Positions 54,766 to 62,967 of a stretch of 64,000 bases of DNA are shown here, piece by piece (the first letter of the stretch is position 1; each line of letters opens with the position of its first letter). The notes beneath the pieces are model-generated. The model had not been told where the DNA came from, did no database searches, and worked only from the letters and a program-made list of their open reading frames with translations. The DNA comes from an uncultured Bacteroidales bacterium. GTDB taxonomy: Bacteria; Bacteroidota; Bacteroidia; Bacteroidales; Paludibacteraceae. Position numbers and translations under genes: made by a program. Location: NCBI GenBank assembly GCA_902766045.1, contig CACXCA010000004.1, positions 16,333-80,332 on the forward strand, in the 5' to 3' direction.

Positions 54766-56085
54766 TTAACGAATTCTCAATTTCTGTCCGATATAAATAT
54801 TATCCTTTTTAAGATTATTCAACCGTTTTATTTTATCGACAGGAATTTTATACATACGTGAAATAGACGATAGAGTCTGACCTTTTTTTACCACATGGTA
54901 TTTACCACCACTCACTGCACCCTTTCCTTTAAAATAAGGATCGGCAGAAGCAGGCAAAACCTTTACTCGAGTCAATACATTGAAAGAATCAGCCTTATAA
55001 GCCACAATAGAATCTTTCATTTCAATGAATTTATCGATTTCGACCTGAGGCAAACATAGCGTATATGTCTCACCATTACCAGGAATGATATCTCTACGAT
55101 ATTGAGGGTTCAAACTACGTAAAACATCGATATTCACATTCATCACTTCGGCAATCTGAGCCAAGTGCAAACGTTCATTTAAACGAATGGTATCACAAAT
55201 GACTGGTAACTCAACACGAGCCGGACAAATACCATGTTCTTTATAATAAGTCATAGCATACGTGGCTGCAATAAACGCAGGCACATACCCTCTTGTCTCT
55301 TTAGGCAAATACGGATATATTGCCCAATAATCACGTTTCCCGTTCGATCTTTTTATCGCTTTATTCACATTACCCGGACCGCAGTTATAAGCAGCGATTA
55401 CAAGAGCCCAATCATTATAGATACGATATAAGTCTTTCAAATAACGAACAGCAGCGTATGTAGATTTGATCGGGTCGCGACGTTCATCTATCAAACTGTT
55501 ACCTTGCAAGCCATAGATCTTACCTGTACCATACATGAATTGCCACAAACCAGAAGCACCAGCAACAGAAAAAGCGCGAGGATTCAGAGCGGATTCAATC
55601 ACTGGAAGATATTTCAATTCCATTGGCATATTAGCAGCATCCAAAGCCTGTTCGAATATTGGGAAATAGTACATTCCGACACCTAACATATACTCCATCT
55701 GTTTTCTACGACGGATGGTATATAGTTCAATATATTTTTTGACAATAGGATTATAAACCAACTCAAATAATGCAGGAATCTTTTGCAGACGTCTCATCGT
55801 CAGGTCATCATCAATCTGAGGCGCAATACTATCAGAAGTACAATCAGAAACCAACACTGTATTATGGTACATTCCAAGTAAGGAATTTAAATTTTTCTCC
55901 AACGCTTCAGGATAATCTCTTTCAGCCATTTCAATTATCGAATCAGGAGCTGCTGTCAAGAAAGAATCTGCAGTCAGCGCATCTTCAATAAAAGCATCCG
56001 TTAATGATAATGAATCACTAGAGTCATCCGCATACAAAAAAGAACAAAAACAACTTGTAACAAAAATAAAAAATAAACGTTTCAT
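54766..56085 (-). CDS. mltD: Membrane-bound lytic murein transglycosylase with LysM, MltD-like
   Basis: The 439-residue protein has a signal peptide (cleavage near SFLYA), a long N-terminal helical part, an SLT domain (about 145-265) with catalytic Glu164 in VIESALNPRAFSVAGASGLWQFM (two blocks) and AYNCGPGNVNKAI, and one C-terminal LysM (about 394-438; YHVVKKGQTLSSISRMYKI). It cleaves the glycan backbone of peptidoglycan to anhydro-muropeptides. It is the last gene of the parA-parB-DUF5683-mltD run. Confidence 0.93.
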   Translation of the reverse strand: MKRLFFIFVTSCFCSFLYADDSSDSLSLTDAFIEDALTADSFLTAAPDSIIEMAERDYPEALEKNLNSLLGMYHNTVLVSDCTSDSIAPQIDDDLTMRRLQKIPALFELVYNPIVKKYIELYTIRRRKQMEYMLGVGMYYFPIFEQALDAANMPMELKYLPVIESALNPRAFSVAGASGLWQFMYGTGKIYGLQGNSLIDERRDPIKSTYAAVRYLKDLYRIYNDWALVIAAYNCGPGNVNKAIKRSNGKRDYWAIYPYLPKETRGYVPAFIAATYAMTYYKEHGICPARVELPVICDTIRLNERLHLAQIAEVMNVNIDVLRSLNPQYRRDIIPGNGETYTLCLPQVEIDKFIEMKDSIVAYKADSFNVLTRVKVLPASADPYFKGKGAVSGGKYHVVKKGQTLSSISRMYKIPVDKIKRLNNLKKDNIYIGQKLRIR

Positions 56086-56091
56086 TTTAAT

Positions 56092-56832
56092 TTATTTAAA
56101 ATGGATACTACATTGTATTCCAACAAACGAATTCTGTCGTGCATCGAATGCACCACCCATACCATTTATACCATCCAAACCATAGGTATTAATGACAGGT
56201 TCTATACGCATCGATAAATCATCCGTTACAGAAAAATCATACAGATGTGCATCCACAAAAGCATCGACAACACTCACCAAATATAAAGCGACCAAACCAA
56301 AGGTACTTAAATCACGTGCGCGACGATATCGATTGGTCTTAGTCTTTAATGTAGATTGTAACCATGATTGAGTACCATCATATTGAGGATAGAAGATCAA
56401 ATAACTGTTGGTTTCAGGATCTGTATCCAAAATATCATGGTAAGCATCATGATAATCATTATACATTCTACCATTCCAGCCTATAAGATAGGTGAATGTC
56501 ATCATTCCCCCATATAAGATAGGCAGTTTCCAATAACTTCTATTATAAATCTGTCCTAATCCAGGACAAACAATAGCATACCATGTTGCTTTTTTAGGAT
56601 CTGGCTTAAAATAATCCTTACCCATTACTGTTGAATTCACCTCAGAACTCTTCTTACCTGATTGATTCTGATTCGAAGATTCCAAGATATAAAATTCAGG
56701 TGTGTCGGACACTAATGTATCAGACATCAAAGAATCAGATTTTTCAACTGGGATTTCGTCTATCGCCCCTGCTGAAAAACCTGAAACAAATGATAACAGT
56801 ATAACGAATAATATGCGAAAATATTTAGCCAA
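56092..56832 (-). CDS. DUF5683 family protein
   Basis: The 246-residue protein has a signal peptide (cleavage near GFSAGA), a central DUF5683 core with PDPKKATWYAIVCPGLGQIYN, WKLPILYGGMMTFTYLIGWN and a later hydrophobic helix (LSTFGLVALYLVSVVDAFVDA), and a C-terminal strand region ending GIQCSIHFK. Function unknown; it is fixed between parB and mltD throughout Bacteroidota and is probably an envelope protein. It overlaps neither neighbour but is within 27 bases of parB. Confidence 0.88.
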   Translation of the reverse strand: MAKYFRILFVILLSFVSGFSAGAIDEIPVEKSDSLMSDTLVSDTPEFYILESSNQNQSGKKSSEVNSTVMGKDYFKPDPKKATWYAIVCPGLGQIYNRSYWKLPILYGGMMTFTYLIGWNGRMYNDYHDAYHDILDTDPETNSYLIFYPQYDGTQSWLQSTLKTKTNRYRRARDLSTFGLVALYLVSVVDAFVDAHLYDFSVTDDLSMRIEPVINTYGLDGINGMGGAFDARQNSFVGIQCSIHFK

Positions 56833-56859
56833 ATGAAATACTATATTTTAAACAACACA

Positions 56860-57777
56860 TCAATTCAACTTATCAAATATTTCTAATATTTTGGCAAACT
56901 CATCATCATTCTTAAAAGAGATGGTTATTTTACCTTTTCCTTTTTCATTGCATGCCAGATCCACCTTTGATAGGAACAAAGAAGAAAGACGATCTCTCAA
57001 CATCACATAGTCATCCCGTAAACTTGGCGTTGATTTGGTTCCATGACTTTCTTTACCAATATTACGAACTAACTCTTCCACTTTACGTACCGAAAGTCCA
57101 TCTTTTAATATTGAATTATAGATAGATAATTGATCCATGGAATTTTCAGCACTAAGCAAAGCTCTCGCATGCCCCATTTCAATCTTCTTATCTCGTAATC
57201 CCATCTGGATTTCAGCAGGCAAACGAAGTAAACGAATATAATTAGAAATAGTAGCTCTCTTTTTCCCTACTCGTTCACTCAACTGTTCTTGTGTATAATC
57301 ACATTTATCCATCAAGTTCTGATATGAAAGAGCTATTTCTATCGCATTCAGATCCTCTCGTTGAATATTTTCAACCAAAGCCATCTCCATCACCTGCTCA
57401 TCCGTCACATCTCTTACATATGCAGGAATCTTTTTCAACCCAGCTTTCTGCGAAGCTCTGAATCGACGTTCTCCCGCAATAATCTGATATTTGTGATCAT
57501 TTATCTTACGAAGAGTAATCGGTTGAATCACACCAATTTGTTTTATTGATTCTGCCAACTCCTCCAATGATTCCTCATCAAATTCACGACGGGGCTGATC
57601 TGGATTAGCTTCAATTTCTGCTATCTCTATCTCATTAATTGAAGAGGCACCCTCCACTTTTACATCATCATCCTTTATGCCAAACAGAGCATTTACACCG
57701 CCTCCTTTTTTCAAAGAAGAGGTATCAATATCCATATCATCTAAACCGCTACTTAAGCCTCCGAATTTCTTTGCCAT
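56860..57777 (-). CDS. parB: Chromosome-partitioning protein ParB
   Basis: The 305-residue protein has the ParB N-domain (about 45-135; IEANPDQPRREFDEESLEELA, IIAGERRFRASQKAGLKKIPA) with the CTP-binding GERRFRA motif, the helix-turn-helix domain (about 155-200; TQEQLSERVGKKRATISNYI) and a C-terminal dimerisation part. ParB loads at parS, spreads as a clamp and works with ParA. It starts 17 bases after parA. Confidence 0.95.
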   Translation of the reverse strand: MAKKFGGLSSGLDDMDIDTSSLKKGGGVNALFGIKDDDVKVEGASSINEIEIAEIEANPDQPRREFDEESLEELAESIKQIGVIQPITLRKINDHKYQIIAGERRFRASQKAGLKKIPAYVRDVTDEQVMEMALVENIQREDLNAIEIALSYQNLMDKCDYTQEQLSERVGKKRATISNYIRLLRLPAEIQMGLRDKKIEMGHARALLSAENSMDQLSIYNSILKDGLSVRKVEELVRNIGKESHGTKSTPSLRDDYVMLRDRLSSLFLSKVDLACNEKGKGKITISFKNDDEFAKILEIFDKLN

Positions 57778-57793
57778 AAGTCAGTTTTTCCTA

Positions 57794-58576
57794 TTAATTA
57801 TTATCCTTATTATTCTCCAATAATTCTTGAGCTAATTGCATATAACAAACAGCTCCTTTTGACTCTGCATCATATGTGATGACTGGTTTATGAAAACTTG
57901 GTGCTTCACTCAATTTGATATTTCTTGGGATTATAGTATTAAACACCATATCATCAAAATGAGAACGAACATCTTCAACAACTTGGTTGTTCAATTTCGT
58001 TCGTGCATCATACATCGTCAAAACAAATCCTTCTATCTCTAGATTAGGATTCAACTTGCTTTTTACCAGTTTTATCGTATTCAACAACTTTGAGATTCCT
58101 TCCAATGCATAAAACTCACACTGAACAGGAATAATAACAGAATCTGTCACTGTCAATGCATTTAACGTGATAAGTCCTAAAGATGGTGAACAATCAATAA
58201 ATATAAAATCATACTCATCCCGTAACTTATTCAAAGCATTCTTCATGTACATTTCACGATTCTCCATAGAAACCAATTCCACTTCTGCGCCCACCAGATT
58301 GATATGCGAAGGAATAATCTTTAAATTATCCAACTCCGTATCCAATACCGCTTCATGAGGATCTATTGTACCCAACAAACATTCATATACTGTTTTATCT
58401 GGGTGTTCCAAACGACGAACATCATATCCAAACGAAGAAGATGCATTAGCCTGAGGGTCTGCATCTACTATCAATACCCTTTTCTCTAATACGGCCAATG
58501 AAGCAGCCAGATTAACTGTCGTGGTAGTCTTGCCTACGCCTCCCTTTTGATTTGCTAATGAAATAATCTTTCCCAT
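57794..58576 (-). CDS. parA: Chromosome-partitioning ATPase ParA
   Basis: The 260-residue ParA/Soj ATPase has the deviant Walker A ANQKGGVGKTTTTVNLA (residues 8-24), Walker A' FIFIDCSPSLGLITLNAL and Walker B-like IIPVQCEFYALEG. It lacks an N-terminal DNA-binding extension, as in chromosomal ParA. Two TGTTCCAC sequences lie in its promoter region. Confidence 0.96.
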   Translation of the reverse strand: MGKIISLANQKGGVGKTTTTVNLAASLAVLEKRVLIVDADPQANASSSFGYDVRRLEHPDKTVYECLLGTIDPHEAVLDTELDNLKIIPSHINLVGAEVELVSMENREMYMKNALNKLRDEYDFIFIDCSPSLGLITLNALTVTDSVIIPVQCEFYALEGISKLLNTIKLVKSKLNPNLEIEGFVLTMYDARTKLNNQVVEDVRSHFDDMVFNTIIPRNIKLSEAPSFHKPVITYDAESKGAVCYMQLAQELLENNKDNN

Positions 58577-58593
58577 AAAGAATCTTTTTTAAT

Positions 58594-58643
58594 TGTTCCA
58601 CAAAGATACGTTTTTTTTTTACTCCACGAAAAAATGTTCCACG
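58594..58643. promoter_or_regulatory. parA promoter with two candidate parS half-sites
   Basis: Minus-strand TATCTTTG at 58608-58601 is an exact -7 match 25 bases before the parA ATG. TGTTCCAC occurs at 58594-58601, touching the -7 box, and again as TGTTCCACG at 58635-58643. Each equals one arm of a TGTTCCACGTGGAACA-type parS, but neither continues into the second arm. Confidence 0.45.
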
Positions 58644-58750
58644 CTCTCCTCTCGCAACTTTGTATAAATAACTGATTTTCACACAAAGCAAAACTTATCA
58701 ACGTTTTTTTGTTAATAACTCCACCTTTTTTGTTAATAGAGTCACTTCTT

Positions 58751-59626
58751 TCAGTCCCGATACCGCTTCAAAATCTCACCGTATGCATCAATACGTCTGT
58801 CTCGCAAAAATGGCCATATCCGACGCACATCCTCCGAACGTTTCATAGAGACCTCCACCACCTTCACCTCTTCATCATGATTAGAGAACTGAAGCAAGAT
58901 CTCACCTTGCGGACCTGCCACAAAACTATTTCCCCAGAAGCTAATTCCATTCGTCACTCCCGAAGGGTCTTCCTCATATCCAACCCGATTGACAGAAACA
59001 ACAGGCAATCCATTCGCCACTGCATGTCCTCTCTGCGAAATGATCCATGCATTCAATTGTCGATTCTTCTCATCATCTGTATCGGTACTCTCCCATCCTA
59101 TTGCGGTTGGATAAATCAAAATCTCAGCTCCAGCCAAAGCCATCAATCGAGCTGCCTCTGGATACCATTGATCCCAACAAACCAACACACCCAACTTACC
59201 TACAGATGTCTCTATCGGATTGAATCCTAAGTCACCCGGTGTGAAATAGAACTTCTCATAATAAGCAGGATCATCTGGTATATGCATCTTGCGATATTTA
59301 CCCGCTATGCTTCCATCTTTTTCAATCACCACTGCTGTATTATGATACAATCCCACCGCTCTTTTTTCAAACAATGATAGCACGATTACAACACCCAACT
59401 CTTTTGCTAATTTTCCAAAGCTTTCCGTCGATGGACCTGGAATAGGTTCTGCCAAATCAAACTGATTGACATCTTCTTCTTGACAAAAATACAGAGCATT
59501 ATGCAACTCTTGCAAAACAACCAATTGTGCTCCTTGTTCTGCACATTCACGAATTTTTTTCTGCAATCGTTCAATATTATCTCGTATATCTCCTGTGTTA
59601 TGTTGTTGTATCAATCCAACTTTCAT
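58751..59626 (-). CDS. aguB: N-carbamoylputrescine amidase
   Basis: The 291-residue nitrilase-superfamily protein has the catalytic triad Glu40 (LQELHNALYFC), Lys113 (GKYRKMHIPDDP) and Cys150 (GVLVCWDQWYPEAARL). The HNALYFCQEED and GYEEDPSGVTNGISFWGNS segments are characteristic of N-carbamoylputrescine amidase, which makes putrescine, carbon dioxide and ammonia. It follows the agmatine deiminase gene, completing the agmatine route. Confidence 0.94.
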   Translation of the reverse strand: MKVGLIQQHNTGDIRDNIERLQKKIRECAEQGAQLVVLQELHNALYFCQEEDVNQFDLAEPIPGPSTESFGKLAKELGVVIVLSLFEKRAVGLYHNTAVVIEKDGSIAGKYRKMHIPDDPAYYEKFYFTPGDLGFNPIETSVGKLGVLVCWDQWYPEAARLMALAGAEILIYPTAIGWESTDTDDEKNRQLNAWIISQRGHAVANGLPVVSVNRVGYEEDPSGVTNGISFWGNSFVAGPQGEILLQFSNHDEEVKVVEVSMKRSEDVRRIWPFLRDRRIDAYGEILKRYRD

Positions 59627-59643
59627 ACTTCTTATTTTTTAGA

Positions 59644-59712
59644 CGGGTTCTGTAAATTCATTTCGTATTTTTTATGTTTTCCATGTAGAGACGCACGGCC
59701 GTGCGTCTCTAC
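59644..59712 (-). repeat. Dispersed palindromic repeat, copy F
   Basis: A perfect 28-base palindrome at 59685-59712 (core GACGCACGGCCGTGCGTC with GTAGA/TCTAC arms) preceded on the plus strand by the inverse tail TAAATTCATTTCGTATT. It fills the 88-base space between the two agmatine genes and would be a strong hairpin in their shared mRNA. Confidence 0.85.
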
Positions 59713-59714
59713 AA

Positions 59715-60749
59715 TTATTTCAAGACTCCTATAGGCAACTGCATCGTAACACAATGCAATGAACCATGCTGACGAATCAAGGAAGTGCAATCTATCCCCA
59801 CTACTTCATGATTAGGAAATTCTTTCTGTAAAATAGATTGTGCCACCCGATCTTGTGGACAATTATAGAATGGCATCAATACTGCTTGATTGATTATCAA
59901 GAAGTTGGCATACGTTGCTGGCAATCTGAAATCATCCTCAAAGCGAGGTTCCGGCATTGGTAATGGTACCAACCGATAAGGTTCTCCATTCAATTGCGTA
60001 AAAGTCTTCAACTCTTCTTCCATCGCCTTTAGTTCTGCATAATGTTCATCATTCTCATCTGTACATTGTACATAGGCAATCGTATCTTCTCCACAAAAGC
60101 GAGCCAACGTATCGATATGGCTATCTGTATCATCGCCTGCCAAATATCCATGATTTAACCATAATATTCGTTTCAATCCGAACACATCCTTCAGAAAATT
60201 TTCCACCTCCTCTTTCTGCAGATGTTCATTGCGGTTTTTAGACAAGAGACACTCCGCAGTTGTCAACAACGTACCACACCCGTCCGATTCCACACTGCCT
60301 CCTTCCAGCACGTAATGAAGGAAGTTGAAATATCCTGTATTGGATGAAAACGAATCCTGTCCATACAATCCTCGAGTAATCTGATTATCAAGATTGGAAG
60401 CAAATTTTAGTCCCCAACCATTGAATTGGAAATCATACAAACAAGGTTCACCGTCAACAAAAACAGTTATAGGTCCATGATCACGTGCCCATGTGTCATT
60501 GGTCTCAAGTCGTTTGAAAATCACCTTGTCTTCGATATCATAAAGTAAACTGCGAACCTTCATCTCATCTTGACAAACGACAAGCAATCTCTCATGTTTA
60601 ACAATCTCATGAGCAATAGACACATAACAAGCTGTCACATCATCCAATATATAATTCCAGTCTGTATTCTCATGTGGCCATGTCAACATCACTCCACTCT
60701 GTGGAAACCATTCTGCTGGGAAAACAATAGGATTCATTTGTTTCTTCAT
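59715..60749 (-). CDS. aguA: Agmatine deiminase
   Basis: The 344-residue protein belongs to the peptidyl-arginine-deiminase family. WPHENTDWNY, TNDTWARDHGPITVF, GWGLKFASNLDNQIT, LEGGSVESDGCGTLLTT, NHGYLAGDDTDSHIDTLARF and the catalytic Cys333 in GSLHCVTMQLP are all present. It hydrolyses agmatine to N-carbamoylputrescine and ammonia. It precedes aguB on the same transcript; a full-consensus promoter lies upstream. Confidence 0.95.
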   Translation of the reverse strand: MKKQMNPIVFPAEWFPQSGVMLTWPHENTDWNYILDDVTACYVSIAHEIVKHERLLVVCQDEMKVRSLLYDIEDKVIFKRLETNDTWARDHGPITVFVDGEPCLYDFQFNGWGLKFASNLDNQITRGLYGQDSFSSNTGYFNFLHYVLEGGSVESDGCGTLLTTAECLLSKNRNEHLQKEEVENFLKDVFGLKRILWLNHGYLAGDDTDSHIDTLARFCGEDTIAYVQCTDENDEHYAELKAMEEELKTFTQLNGEPYRLVPLPMPEPRFEDDFRLPATYANFLIINQAVLMPFYNCPQDRVAQSILQKEFPNHEVVGIDCTSLIRQHGSLHCVTMQLPIGVLK

Positions 60750-60811
60750 ACTATATATTTTTCATTCACGGATTTCAGATTATCAAATCATTTACATCAT
60801 CCTTGATTCTA

Positions 60812-60843
60812 CAAAAGTAATCAAATAGCATACATTACACAAA
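60812..60843 (-). promoter_or_regulatory. Promoter of the agmatine genes
   Basis: On the minus strand TTTG (60843-60840), exactly 20 bases, then TACTTTTG (60819-60812): a full consensus match about 63 bases before the aguA ATG. Confidence 0.7.
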
Positions 60844-60898
60844 TGTTTATTGCCTTCATGTGCGTTTTTTACATAATTTACCACATGGATATAAATTA

Positions 60899-61543
60899 TT
60901 ATCCAATTATCTTCCCCGCCATCCGTCGTCCTGCGTCGTAGGCTTGTTGCAAGTCGTCTTCCCAATGCTCATCGCGATACTTCCGCTTCTCTTCTTCCGA
61001 GAATCCTGCTAACTCATAATTTGCGTAGTTCTTGACTTGATAGGTGTTGTAGGCAATCAGTTTTTCGGGTTCTCCGAGTGCCTGGGTGATGCAATATTCC
61101 ATCGAACCGTAGCCGTTACAGTTGTTGTACTCTTGGGTGCCGTTCTGTGTTTCAATCAACACTACGGGCATACGTTTGGGCGCAGTGTTGCTATAATCGT
61201 TGTACGAAAGCCAAGGGAATGCCAAACGCTCTAAGAAAGCTCGCATTTGGCCGGTGACCTCCCCGAAATAGTTGGGCGATCCAAGCACAAGTCCGTCGGC
61301 TTCCGCTATCTCATTCAATATTGGTGTGAGGCCATCCTTAAACTTACAGATATTCTCCGCCTTCCCTTTGATTTTACAGGCCATACACGACATACAACCC
61401 TTGTAGTCGATCTCATAGAGACGATAATTCTTCACTTCAATCTCTTCATTTATTGAGTTCGCTCCTTCTGCAAACTTCTTTAGCATGGATGCGGTGTTGA
61501 ACGTCTTGCGCGGTCCACCGTCGATAATGATGATTCTCTTCAT
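60899..61543 (-). CDS. Iron-sulfur flavoprotein (flavodoxin-like fold)
   Basis: The 214-residue protein has a flavodoxin-like FMN fold: IIIIDGGPRKTFNTASML (phosphate loop), VLGSPNYFGEVTGQMRAFLERL. Between them the compact Cys motif GCMSCMACKIKG with a fourth Cys at 66 (Cys50, 53, 56, 66) is that of Isf-type iron-sulfur flavoproteins with a 4Fe-4S cluster. It probably moves electrons to oxidised targets; relatives reduce oxygen or peroxide. It is divergent from the glutathione peroxidase gene and more GC-rich than genes to its left. Confidence 0.9.
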   Translation of the reverse strand: MKRIIIIDGGPRKTFNTASMLKKFAEGANSINEEIEVKNYRLYEIDYKGCMSCMACKIKGKAENICKFKDGLTPILNEIAEADGLVLGSPNYFGEVTGQMRAFLERLAFPWLSYNDYSNTAPKRMPVVLIETQNGTQEYNNCNGYGSMEYCITQALGEPEKLIAYNTYQVKNYANYELAGFSEEEKRKYRDEHWEDDLQQAYDAGRRMAGKIIG

Positions 61544-61562
61544 AAAATTAATTTTGTTTTTC

Positions 61563-61570
61563 CAAATATA
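61563..61570 (-). promoter_or_regulatory. -7 box of the flavoprotein gene
   Basis: Minus strand TATATTTG, exact TAnnTTTG match, 20 bases before the ATG. Confidence 0.5.
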
Positions 61571-61680
61571 TCAAATTATTGTCAATGTTAAAGGATTTTG
61601 TCCCTGAAAATCTGCTTGTTGCCATACTTTTCTGACGTAGAAAATGATGATTAGAAAGTTAAATCGTGTTAATTTTTAGA

Positions 61681-61739
61681 TATATCGCTTACGATATAAA
61701 TACTATTTCATAATTTTGTGTCGTGTACGATATATCTCG
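61681..61739 (+). promoter_or_regulatory. Glutathione peroxidase promoter with OhrR-type operator
   Basis: TATATCG-CTTA-CGATATA (61681-61698) is a perfect 7-base inverted repeat. It covers the -33 region of a promoter whose -7 box TAATTTTG (61711-61718) matches TAnnTTTG exactly. A second CGATATATC lies at 61728-61736, near the predicted start of transcription. Two related sites around one promoter, with a MarR/OhrR-like regulator encoded in the same operon, suggest autoregulation. The binding itself is inference. Confidence 0.65.
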
Positions 61740-61790
61740 CTGATGTGAGTTGTTTTGTACAGATATGTTAAACTTAAAAATTCGAATGAT

Positions 61791-62264
61791 ATGGGTATAT
61801 ATGATTTTACGGTGCTCAACACCAAGAAGGAGCCAGTTAGTCTGGCGGAATACAAAGGAAAGGTTCTTTTAGTTGTCAACACGGCTACAGGTTGCGGATT
61901 CACGCCGCAGTATGAAGGGCTGGAGGCGTTGTACAAGAAGTATGAGGGACAAGGTTTTGTTGTATTGGATTTTCCATGCAACCAGTTTGCGGGACAAGCG
62001 CCTGGTACGGAAGAGGAGATTGTGAACTTTTGCCAGCTGAAATATGATGTCACCTTCCCTCAGTTCGCTAAGATCAAAGTGAACGGTAACGAAGCCGATC
62101 CGCTGTATAAATGGCTTAAAAAGCAAAAAGGCGGTTTGCTGGGCAGTGCCATTAAATGGAACTTCACAAAGTTCCTCATCGACCGTGAAGGTAACGTGAT
62201 CGAACGTTATGCACCTACCACCAAACCGGAAGATATTGAAAAGGATATTCTTAAATTGCTCTAG
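61791..62264 (+). CDS. Glutathione peroxidase-family thiol peroxidase
   Basis: I use the ATG for [10 protein letters not shown] (157 residues), because the upstream in-frame stretch overlaps the promoter region. The catalytic tetrad is visible: Cys35 in NTATGCGFT, Gln69 in FPCNQFAGQ, Trp123 and Asn124 in KWNFTKF. Cys replaces selenocysteine. Family members of this type often use thioredoxin to reduce hydrogen or lipid peroxides; Cys81 is a possible resolving residue. It is two bases upstream of the OhrR-like gene, so the pair is an operon. Confidence 0.94.
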   Translation: MGIYDFTVLNTKKEPVSLAEYKGKVLLVVNTATGCGFTPQYEGLEALYKKYEGQGFVVLDFPCNQFAGQAPGTEEEIVNFCQLKYDVTFPQFAKIKVNGNEADPLYKWLKKQKGGLLGSAIKWNFTKFLIDREGNVIERYAPTTKPEDIEKDILKLL

Positions 62265-62266
62265 AT

Positions 62267-62728
62267 ATGTACGAACAGCTTAAGTTAGACAACCAGCTTT
62301 GCTTCCGTCTCTATTCGGCGGCGCACCTTACCATGAAGGCCTATCAGCCCTATTTCGCACCGATAGGCATCACCTATCCGCAGTATCTTGTGTTGCTCGT
62401 GCTGTGGGAACAGGACCATCAGCCGGTATGCGACATCGCCAAGCGACTGATGCTCGACACGAACACGGTAACGCCTCTGTTGCAACGCATGGAAAAAGCG
62501 GGACTCGTCATCCGTCAGCGCGGGGAGCAGGACACGCGTCAGCGGATTGTGTCGTTGACAGACAAGGGTATAGATCTTCGCGACAAGGTGGCCGATGTGC
62601 CCAAGTGCTTGGGTGAGAGCATCATGGAACAGGTTGGCTCGGCAGACGAATTGAAGGCGATCATCCCGTTGCTCGACCAGCTTATTGAGGGACTGAAGAA
62701 GATTGAAAGTAAATGTCAAAATTGTTAA
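62267..62728 (+). CDS. OhrR-like MarR-family peroxide sensor
   Basis: The 153-residue winged-helix protein has NQLCFRLYSAAHLTMKAYQP with the sensing Cys12 and TYPQYLVLLVLWEQD, the classic OhrR opening, then the DNA-binding part VCDIAKRLMLDTNTVTPLLQ and the wing region. Cys114 is at about the place of the resolving Cys in two-Cys OhrR proteins, and Cys55, 150 and 153 are additional. OhrR releases its operator when oxidised by organic peroxides. Its partner gene here is a glutathione peroxidase instead of the more usual Ohr. GC content is high. Confidence 0.92.
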   Translation: MYEQLKLDNQLCFRLYSAAHLTMKAYQPYFAPIGITYPQYLVLLVLWEQDHQPVCDIAKRLMLDTNTVTPLLQRMEKAGLVIRQRGEQDTRQRIVSLTDKGIDLRDKVADVPKCLGESIMEQVGSADELKAIIPLLDQLIEGLKKIESKCQNC

Positions 62729-62747
62729 CATCATAAAACAGGTCATT

Positions 62748-62942
62748 ATGGCACAAACGTGTGAAAATTGTAAATTTCGTGAGCATTACGAAAAGAAACC
62801 CAAATCGGTATTAGGTCGTTTTTGGCGGTGGCATATCAACTTCTGTCCGGGGTGGAAAGCCTATTTCACTTCGCTTCCTGCCGAGAAACAGGAAGAACTA
62901 CGTTCGAAGTATCAGTTTAATAAATACCAGGATAACGAATAG
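62748..62942 (+). CDS. Small Cys-containing protein of unknown function
   Basis: From the ATG at 62748 the protein has 64 residues with TCENCKFREHYEKKP at the start (a CxxC pair that could bind metal or form a disulfide), a Trp-rich middle (FWRWHINFCPGWKAYF) and a charged end. No family recognised. It lies 19 bases after the OhrR-like gene in the same direction and is likely in that operon. In-frame open sequence upstream is the end of the OhrR-like gene. Confidence 0.7.
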   Translation: MAQTCENCKFREHYEKKPKSVLGRFWRWHINFCPGWKAYFTSLPAEKQEELRSKYQFNKYQDNE

Positions 62943-62967
62943 ATTTTGCAAACCAAATTATAAAAAC

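Noticed and set aside
59685..59712. Palindrome taken as an intrinsic terminator between aguA and aguB
   Set aside because: There is no T run after the hairpin on the transcribed strand and the same palindrome occurs in other contexts, so it is better explained as a dispersed repeat.
62285..62746. Minus-strand ORF of 153 codons opposite the OhrR-like gene
   Set aside because: It is a shadow in GC-rich DNA; the plus strand encodes a clear MarR-family protein.
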